Below are positions 1 through 4,447 of a stretch of DNA of 6,925 nt, piece after piece (the first letter of the stretch is position 1; each line of letters begins with the position of its first letter). Below the pieces are notes generated by a model. It had not been told where the DNA came from. It searched no databases and was given only the letters and a program-made list of their open reading frames with translations. Source of the stretch: Actinomycetota bacterium (GTDB lineage: Bacteria; Actinomycetota; Acidimicrobiia; Acidimicrobiales; Ilumatobacteraceae); contig WLTJ01000087.1 of NCBI GenBank assembly GCA_009705435.1, forward strand, positions 1-6,925. The letters run 5' to 3'. The translations under genes were made by a program, and so were the position numbers.

Positions 1-175
1 CGGGAAAGTTTTCAACATCTGTTGTCAGCATCAATTGACCACCAGGTTGATCGCTCGTGCTGCTCGGTTCACCTTCAATAACAAATGGGGCGAGGTTGGC
101 GCGTGCGGCATAGATGGCCGCAGTCAATCCAGCGGGACCCGAACCGATAATGATGAGATGGTGATGAGTGGACAC
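1..175 (-). CDS. trxB: thioredoxin reductase, N-terminal fragment (cut by window edge)
   Basis: Only the first 58 codons are in the window; the rest lies beyond base 1. NADPH-dependent thioredoxin reductase is a cytoplasmic FAD flavoenzyme that passes electrons from NADPH to thioredoxin. Visible evidence is the FAD-binding Rossmann motif GSGPAG at residues 11-16, followed by the helix TAAIYAARANL, then VIEGE, the QPGGQL segment (43-48) and TTDVENFP (51-58), which is the typical N-terminal signature of bacterial TrxB. The active-site CxxC is not reached. The start is GTG at 175-173, directly after the TAA stop of the upstream membrane gene with no gap, and is supported by a strong ribosome site 7 bases upstream. 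In actinobacteria trxB commonly follows an ECF sigma/anti-sigma pair and precedes trxA and the parAB/oriC region, so trxA is expected just outside. The family call is secure; only completeness is missing. Confidence 0.95.
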   Translation of the reverse strand, partial: MSTHHHLIIIGSGPAGLTAAIYAARANLAPFVIEGEPSSTSDQPGGQLMLTTDVENFP

Positions 176-520
176 TTACACGCCTTCCTTGCGTTGGCGC
201 TTGATCATCAAGATCGCGCCGAGGAGTACTAATAAAGAACCAACGATCAGATGGGACATCCATACCGCTGAATCGTGATCAAAAGGCCACTCAAGAAGAT
301 TGATGAGTCCCCGCGAAAGCCCAACCAGAAGTAACACAAGAGCCATGACTCCGAGGAAAGCAATCAATAATCCGAATACCAAACCGCGGGCGATCATCAC
401 AATCGGCTTAGTCGTACGATTGCGAACCTTGTCAATGCTCTCGACAATCGTCTGCGTGAATTCCGTAGCCCAATTTGGGTCGGTGAGTGGGTTACCAGCC
501 ATGGATTTGAGGCTAGCCAC
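176..520 (-). CDS. small two-TM membrane protein, function unknown
   Basis: A 114-residue protein that I cannot name with confidence. Residues 1-45 are a soluble, mixed-charge N-terminus (DPNW at 14-17, then an amphipathic stretch to about residue 37). TM helix 1 spans about 46-68, a short loop with WPFDHD covers 78-83, and TM helix 2 spans about 86-106, followed by a basic tail (KRQRK, 107-111). The positive-inside rule places both ends in the cytoplasm. The start is GTG at 520-518, 9 bases after the anti-sigma stop with a weak CAGG upstream; an internal ATG at 502-500 (residue 7) is the alternative but has no ribosome site. Similar short proteins near trxB in Acidimicrobiia are sometimes labelled phage-holin-like, but nothing here shows holin activity. 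Its place between the anti-sigma gene and trxB suggests an accessory role in the same membrane stress module; this is inference. Confidence 0.85.
   Translation of the reverse strand: MASLKSMAGNPLTDPNWATEFTQTIVESIDKVRNRTTKPIVMIARGLVFGLLIAFLGVMALVLLLVGLSRGLINLLEWPFDHDSAVWMSHLIVGSLLVLLGAILMIKRQRKEGV
183..190 (-). promoter_or_regulatory. ribosome binding site that sets the trxB GTG start
   Basis: On the minus strand the sequence AAGGAAGG lies 7 bases before GTG at 175-173. It sits inside the last codons of the upstream membrane-protein gene. It is the best Shine-Dalgarno match seen in the window. Together with the zero-base gap to the previous stop codon it fixes the start of trxB and suggests strong, partly independent translation of this last visible gene. 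Confidence 0.75.
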
Positions 521-529
521 GAACCTGAG

Positions 530-1285
530 TTAAGGCACGATTTTCGCCAGCAGAGTGCAATCACTGAGGCGATAAACAGCAATTCCTTGGGTCACATCAA
601 AGTGAATTTCTGCTGGTTGATCTGCAAATATGGAAATCGGCGACCCGACAGCAACTGCTGGTCGTAGATCATCAACACACAGGGCGTCCATGACGGTTGG
701 GGGCAATGCGTCTGGCGCAAGCCATTCGTCCAGCAATGTTTGCAGTTCGCCTTCATTACTGATGACCTTGAACGATGAGGGGTCAGCCTTTGTGTCGACA
801 CCTGCGCCCTCTGGAGCCGTCCCTTCAGCCATCGGCGCAGCGCTCTCGGGTACAGCGTTGTCTGTTGCAAGATTGTCGCCCGCAGGACTGTCGCTGGCAA
901 GACTGATTTTTGACGAAAACTGGTCAGCCTGTTCAGAGGGCGAATTTTGATTGATCGCTGCGCCGACAATGGCCACACAGGCCGCCGCCGCGGCCAATGA
1001 CCCGATGTAGACAACAAAACGCCGCCGTCGTGGACCAACAACCTGTCCATGCGACCTTGAGAAAACTGCCTCCACTGCAGTATTGATCGTTGCTTGATCG
1101 ACAACCACAGCCGATGACTGCAAGCGTCGGCGTTGCTCGGCAAATTGTGACATTCGCTTTTGCACTGCCGAACGAAACTCTTGCGGAACTTGGTCAAGGG
1201 TTATTCCTGCGTCAAGACACAGACTCGCGAGGCCGTCAATGTATTCCGGACTGTTGGGGTCAATGGTGTTGAGGTCGTCGTTCAT
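530..1285 (-). CDS. probable membrane-bound anti-sigma factor
   Basis: A 251-residue single-pass membrane protein whose start codon overlaps the sigma-factor stop (ATGA, 1285-1282), the usual arrangement of an ECF sigma factor with its anti-sigma partner. Residues 1-85 are a soluble cytoplasmic part with charged helices (about 31-56). RRRR at 86-89 precedes one TM helix at about 90-111, rich in alanine. Residues 112-172 are a linker rich in Pro, Ala, Glu and Ser, followed by a small exported domain (about 173-251) with two cysteines, C203 and C243. Topology is therefore N-inside, C-outside. No HxxxCxxC zinc motif of the ZAS anti-sigma class is present, so the assignment rests on operon position and topology, not on a recognised domain. 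The exported domain could be a sensor; its ligand is unknown. In mycobacteria the equivalent gene is rsmA, partner of sigM. Confidence 0.75.
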   Translation of the reverse strand: MNDDLNTIDPNSPEYIDGLASLCLDAGITLDQVPQEFRSAVQKRMSQFAEQRRRLQSSAVVVDQATINTAVEAVFSRSHGQVVGPRRRRFVVYIGSLAAAAACVAIVGAAINQNSPSEQADQFSSKISLASDSPAGDNLATDNAVPESAAPMAEGTAPEGAGVDTKADPSSFKVISNEGELQTLLDEWLAPDALPPTVMDALCVDDLRPAVAVGSPISIFADQPAEIHFDVTQGIAVYRLSDCTLLAKIVP

Positions 1286-1824
1286 GAAGGGCTTTCGCTG
1301 TCGGGTGTTTGACGTTCGCCACTGGGGTTTTGGTTCCCAAGAATCTCCGCCAGCCGTCCTCGGCCGCGGGCGATACGCGAACGTACGGTGCCAATGGGAA
1401 CATCAAGGATGTGGCTAATTTCTTCGTAATCCAAATCGGCTACATCGCGAAGTACCAGCGCAACGCGGTATTCCTCGGGGATGAGAGCCAAAGCAGAGGA
1501 GAGTTCATCGTGGGCATCAATGTGTGAAAATTGATCCTCGGACCTCTGATCAGCAATATCGGTGGTTTCCCCGTCATCTTGCTTGAGCAGTGTGAGTGGG
1601 CGTCGCCGTCGCCGTCGCAATTCGTCAAGGGCGGCATTGGTGGCGATGCGATAAGCCCAAGTTGAAAACGCTGAACGCTCATCAAAGGAAGAAAAGTTTT
1701 TGACAATCGCCATCATCGCGTTTTGGGTTGCGTCATCTGCATCAGACTCGTTGCCCAAAATCCGCCAACAGACGGCGCGCATCATCGAGTAGTTATCTCG
1801 CAATAATTGTTCAAGGGGCGCCAT
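1282..1824 (-). CDS. ECF-type RNA polymerase sigma factor (sigM-locus homologue)
   Basis: A 180-residue group 4 sigma factor that directs RNA polymerase to a regulon of envelope or oxidative stress genes. Sigma region 2 spans about residues 8-76: the acidic DADDATQ (28-34) is the core-binding region 2.2, and FSTWAYRIATNAALDELRR (53-71) covers regions 2.3/2.4 for melting and -10 contact. A short acidic linker runs 82-106. Region 4 spans about 107-163, with a helix-turn-helix at DLDYEEISHILDVPIGTVRSR (130-150) for -35 binding, followed by RGRGRL. There is no C-terminal SnoaL or other extension, only a polar tail (164-180). The ATG at 1824-1822 has an upstream AAGAGGA. The gene lies 11 bases after the kinase gene and overlaps the anti-sigma gene by 4. 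Gene order matches actinobacterial sigM next to trxB; orthology is inferred from synteny. Confidence 0.93.
   Translation of the reverse strand: MAPLEQLLRDNYSMMRAVCWRILGNESDADDATQNAMMAIVKNFSSFDERSAFSTWAYRIATNAALDELRRRRRRPLTLLKQDDGETTDIADQRSEDQFSHIDAHDELSSALALIPEEYRVALVLRDVADLDYEEISHILDVPIGTVRSRIARGRGRLAEILGNQNPSGERQTPDSESPS
1601..1618. repeat. three tandem copies of the 6-bp unit CGTCGC inside the sigma gene
   Basis: The plus strand reads CGTCGC three times without interruption. On the coding strand it encodes a run of six arginines (residues 70-75) at the end of sigma region 2, written with CGA/CGG codons in alternation. Slippage by one unit would add or remove two arginines without breaking the frame. 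It may simply reflect selection for a basic patch. Confidence 0.7.
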
Positions 1825-1833
1825 GATCCTCTT
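1825..1833 (-). promoter_or_regulatory. ribosome binding site for the sigma factor
   Basis: On the minus strand AAGAGGATC directly precedes ATG at 1824-1822, within the 11-base gap after the kinase stop (TGA at 1838-1836). The AGAGG core is 3 bases from the start, a short but usable spacing. It supports the chosen ATG and co-translation with the kinase. Confidence 0.5.
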
Positions 1834-1835
1834 TT

Positions 1836-3464
1836 TCAGGGTGCGTTGACGATGCTGATTTCACTGATGTCGCCTCTGTAAGGATTTTTGTCGCTGCACA
1901 AGCCACTGGCGCCAACTTTTCTGAGATAGACCAATGCATATTGGTTCGGCGTGCTGAATGTAGCCGAGATCGTGGAACCACTTTCGTCAGTCCCTTCCCA
2001 GATCGGCGAGCCCCACAGTGCTATATCATCACTATTCGTGTTTGCGGCATAGACCTCGGCCTTCCAATCTCTGCCAAGAACCCCAATTTGTAGTTGGGCC
2101 ATTGCCGAAGCGTTGATTTGCACAACTACTCCAACACCGCTTTTACTGCCAAAGGTTGAAGATTGGTAGCAATCAGTGGACCATGCGGTGCTCAAGTCAC
2201 CATCGGTGATGTTTGCGAGTAGGGCGGGGTTTTCCTCACCATCATCACCTTGGGGGTCAAATGACTGAACCCCGGTGATTTTGATGGGGTCAGTGTTTGT
2301 CACCGAGTTAGCCAACGTTGTGTCGGGGGCAACTATTTTCGGGTCACCACCATCAAGCATCTGAGGAATGATCAGCAAAGCCAGGAGCACAGAAACGACG
2401 ATGCCACCGATCAACAAAGGGGATGGTCTCCACTTCTTCTGCTGGCTTGGTGGAGGGGTCAATCTTTCATCTTTTGGCAAGCGAGGCGGGTTGCTGGGGG
2501 TCGGCGTGCGGATTGTGCCCGTCGGCGTATGGTTTTTTGGGCGAATCACTTTGCCCGGTGTTGGAGTGCGATCGCGTTCGATCCGAGGTGCACCCGTTGC
2601 GGGTTGGGATTTGCGGGCATTGATGACTTTTTGAATCGCTTCGCCGGCTTCTCGGGCATTGGCGTAGCGATCTTCCGGTTCGCGAGCCAACAGTTTGTGA
2701 ATAATTGTGGTCACCTTCGGGTCCACATCAGGTCGCAAGGTCGACAAGTCGGTGGGATCGCGATGCAAGCGTGCGAGAGCGATATCTGTGTCATTTTTAC
2801 CGACAAAGGGCACCTTGCCAGCGAGGCATTCATAGAGCACTAACCCCAGTGAGTACAGATCAGCGCGTCCATCCAATTGATCGCCGCGGACTTGTTCAGG
2901 CGAGAGGTACTTCGCCGTGCCCATCATGATGTTTTCACTCGTCAGATCTTCATCGCCGTCCAAAATTTTTGCGATCCCGAAATCGGTGAGCAGTACTTCA
3001 TTTCGTTTACTGATAAGGATGTTTCCTGGCTTGACATCACGGTGAATGAGGTCTTGCTGATGGGCAGCGTTCAGAGCAGCGAGCACATAAAGGCCAATGT
3101 GTAAGACCTTACTGACGCTCAATGTTTGATCATGATCCAGTTCTTCTCGAAGGGACCGCCCATCAATGAAGGCCATGATGACTGCCAAGCGACCGTCATC
3201 TTCGATCGCATCATGAACGGTCACGATGCTGCTGTGATCTAACTTTGCCGCGGCAATTGCTTCTCGACGAAAACGCTGAGAAAGCGTTGATTCATTGGCT
3301 AAATGAGGCTTAAGAAGCTTGACGGCGACAATACGACCAAGTTGCAAATCGGTCGCCCGCCACACATCGGCCATGCCACCGTGAGCACGAATTTCCTCAA
3401 GGCGATAGCGACCTGCGAGAACAGTTCCAGGTTGCGGGCTTGAGGGGTGAGAGGACGAAGACAT
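1836..3464 (-). CDS. transmembrane Ser/Thr protein kinase with exported discoidin-like domain (MviN C-terminal-half type)
   Basis: A 542-residue eukaryotic-like (Hanks-type, PknB-like) kinase. The cytoplasmic kinase domain (about 20-283) has the invariant Lys in VAVK (K49), the helix C Glu (E68), the catalytic loop HRDVKPGN (141-148, D143 and N148), DFG (161-163), the activation loop with T175/S176 and GT at 182-183, SPE (188-190), and the DLYSLG motif (202-207). All residues for catalysis are present. The Gly-rich loop reads IRAHGGMADV, so its first Gly is Ala27. A juxtamembrane linker (287-345) is rich in Pro and Thr, with TPTP at 300-303 and 320-323. One TM helix spans about 349-366. The exported part (371-542) contains a discoidin/F5-8-like domain (about 395-540): FDPQGDDGEEN, TDGDLSTAWSTDCY and KSGVGV are signature elements also found after the pseudokinase of actinobacterial MviN. 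C432 and C523 are its only cysteines. It heads a tight operon with the sigma factor. No Shine-Dalgarno site is seen before the ATG. Confidence 0.93.
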   Translation of the reverse strand: MSSSSHPSSPQPGTVLAGRYRLEEIRAHGGMADVWRATDLQLGRIVAVKLLKPHLANESTLSQRFRREAIAAAKLDHSSIVTVHDAIEDDGRLAVIMAFIDGRSLREELDHDQTLSVSKVLHIGLYVLAALNAAHQQDLIHRDVKPGNILISKRNEVLLTDFGIAKILDGDEDLTSENIMMGTAKYLSPEQVRGDQLDGRADLYSLGLVLYECLAGKVPFVGKNDTDIALARLHRDPTDLSTLRPDVDPKVTTIIHKLLAREPEDRYANAREAGEAIQKVINARKSQPATGAPRIERDRTPTPGKVIRPKNHTPTGTIRTPTPSNPPRLPKDERLTPPPSQQKKWRPSPLLIGGIVVSVLLALLIIPQMLDGGDPKIVAPDTTLANSVTNTDPIKITGVQSFDPQGDDGEENPALLANITDGDLSTAWSTDCYQSSTFGSKSGVGVVVQINASAMAQLQIGVLGRDWKAEVYAANTNSDDIALWGSPIWEGTDESGSTISATFSTPNQYALVYLRKVGASGLCSDKNPYRGDISEISIVNAP

Positions 3465-3476
3465 ACTTGACAGGTA

Positions 3477-3504
3477 ACGATAGTTCTCACGACCAGTCCC
3501 TCAA
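3477..3504 (-). promoter_or_regulatory. candidate promoter for the kinase-sigma-trxB operon
   Basis: On the minus strand TTGAGG (3504-3499) is followed after 16 bases by TATCGT (3482-3477), a 4/6 plus 4/6 match to a housekeeping promoter. The predicted start point falls about 5-7 bases before the kinase ATG (3464), so the mRNA would be almost leaderless, in line with the missing ribosome site. Overlapping this is GGGACT (3500-3495), then 15 bases, then CGTT (3479-3476), which resembles ECF-type GGAAC/CGT promoters and could allow autoregulation by the sigma factor encoded downstream. This is motif reading by eye; neither version is certain. Confidence 0.35.
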
Positions 3505-3549
3505 GGTAATACCAAGACCGAGCAAGATCTCAGCACGATGACAGCGTTG

Positions 3550-4401
3550 CTATCGATTTTCGAAGTAGGCAACGCCGATAGTTCCGCGTCCAGCATGGGA
3601 ACCAACGACCGCACCAATTTCACCGATGATGATTTCACCTTCATAGACGGTCTTCAGTTGAGCCATGAACGCATCAACATCTGAACTTGCGGCGGTGAGA
3701 ACCGACAACTGACTGATTCCAGGGTGGATCATTGCTTCACGAACTTTGTCAACAAGAAAAGTCAGAGCTTTTGAGCGAGTGCGGACTTTGCCACCCTCTT
3801 GGACGCTGCCATCGCGCACCTCAATGATGGGTTTCACTGAGAGCACTGACCCCAGCATTGCTTTGGCCCCTCCGATACGACCGCCTTTGCGGAGGTTTTC
3901 GAGGGTGTCTAGTGCTCCCCACACCTTGCTGCGGCTTGCAAGATCGCGGGCCATGGCTTCAACTTCGTCAATCGTGGCGCCACCCTGAGCCGCACGGGCA
4001 CAGGCGATCACGATTGATCCGAGTCCCATCGTGACTGTCCGACTATCAACGACACGGATGTCAAGAGATTCTTTCAACTCTGTGGCGGCAACCTCAGCGC
4101 TCTGCATCGTCCCAGACATCGCCGATGACAAGTTGATGATCACAACACCAGTGGCTCCCTCGCCTCTCAGTCGTTCAATTGATTCCTTGAAGCGTCCAGG
4201 TGAAGGGGCAGCAGTTGTTGGTAAGTCAGATTCGGTAGAGCATCGCTCCCAGAACTGACTGGTTGTGAGTTGCTCACGATCAATCAGTTCATCGTCACCG
4301 AAACGAATAAAGAGGGGAACGACTTCGATGCCAAGTTGTTGCACGAGAGCGTCGGGTAAGTCGCAGGCACTGTCGGTAATAATTCGTACGGAAGAGGTCA
4401 C
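3550..4401 (-). CDS. DegV family fatty-acid-binding protein (FakB-like)
   Basis: A 283-residue full-length DegV protein. Proteins of this family bind a fatty acid in a closed pocket; FakB members present it to the kinase FakA (DAK2 type) for phosphorylation and use in phospholipid synthesis. Visible family motifs are IITDSACDLP (7-16), PTTAAPSPGRF (61-71), LSSAMSGTMQSA (91-102, with the lipid-contacting Ser of the LSG motif), VVDSRTVTMGLG, LENLRKGGRIGGAKAMLGS in the C-terminal domain, and the late GSHAGRGTIG (267-276), where the usual HxGPG has Arg instead of Pro. No signal peptide or TM is present, so it is cytoplasmic. The start is GTG at 4401-4399; no Shine-Dalgarno site precedes it, and a TAATCT box lies just 6 bases upstream, suggesting a leaderless mRNA. 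No FakA-like gene is in the window. Its presence between the DUF6049 gene and the kinase, where murJ/mviN is expected, is unusual. Confidence 0.93.
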   Translation of the reverse strand: MTSSVRIITDSACDLPDALVQQLGIEVVPLFIRFGDDELIDREQLTTSQFWERCSTESDLPTTAAPSPGRFKESIERLRGEGATGVVIINLSSAMSGTMQSAEVAATELKESLDIRVVDSRTVTMGLGSIVIACARAAQGGATIDEVEAMARDLASRSKVWGALDTLENLRKGGRIGGAKAMLGSVLSVKPIIEVRDGSVQEGGKVRTRSKALTFLVDKVREAMIHPGISQLSVLTAASSDVDAFMAQLKTVYEGEIIIGEIGAVVGSHAGRGTIGVAYFENR

Positions 4402-4407
4402 ATGGAG

Positions 4408-4413
4408 AGATTA
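4408..4413 (-). promoter_or_regulatory. candidate -10 box of a leaderless degV promoter
   Basis: On the minus strand TAATCT (4413-4408) is separated by exactly 6 bases from the GTG start of the DegV gene, so transcription would begin at or next to the start codon. No good -35 hexamer is found; the -35 position falls in the loop of an inverted repeat (4415-4446). The absence of any ribosome site supports leaderless initiation. Confidence 0.35.
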
Positions 4414-4414
4414 G

Positions 4415-4446
4415 TCCGCTGACGCAGTATCAGTATGAGTCGCGGA
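4415..4446 (-). other. imperfect inverted repeat (hairpin) between the DUF6049 gene and degV
   Basis: On the minus strand TCCGCGAC, a 15-base loop, then GTCAGCGGA form an 8-bp stem with one bulged A. It begins 1 base after the DUF6049 stop codon (TAA, 4450-4448) and ends next to the candidate -10 box of degV. There is no run of T after the stem, so it is not a standard intrinsic terminator. It could be a weak terminator or mRNA 3' end stabiliser for the upstream genes, or an operator over the degV promoter. Confidence 0.4.
4425..4436. repeat. tandem hexamer CAGTAT x2 in the hairpin loop
   Basis: Two perfect adjacent copies of CAGTAT (plus strand), read as ATACTG twice on the transcribed-gene strand. 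They fill most of the loop of the inverted repeat and lie where the -35 element of the degV promoter would be. A short repeat such as this can be chance; its position makes it a possible regulator half-site pair. Confidence 0.4.
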
Positions 4447-4447
4447 G

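Noticed and set aside
176..520. Prophage holin
   Set aside because: Two TM helices and small size fit, but there is no lysin or other phage gene near and the gene is embedded in a housekeeping operon.
980..995. Perfect GC-rich inverted repeat (6-bp stem, 4-base loop) in the anti-sigma gene
   Set aside because: It falls in the alanine codon run of the TM helix (GCC/GCG codons), which creates such symmetry easily; no T-run and no gene boundary nearby.
592..1197. A 201-codon minus-strand frame inside the anti-sigma gene
   Set aside because: It is the same strand in another frame; the frame chosen has a plausible TM protein with the ATGA overlap, while this one gives a basic, featureless sequence.
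1282..1824. Kinase-activated ECF43-type sigma factor
   Set aside because: The acidic DADD in region 2.2 is intact and a partner anti-sigma gene overlaps it, unlike the EcfP type.
2368..2843. Overlapping plus-strand open frames opposite the kinase gene
   Set aside because: They are antisense to the kinase linker and C-lobe coding sequence; the predicted proteins are low-complexity and have no family features.
3465..3549. Intrinsic terminator after degV
   Set aside because: No stable stem followed by a T-run is found; only a short GGTA/TACC symmetry is present.
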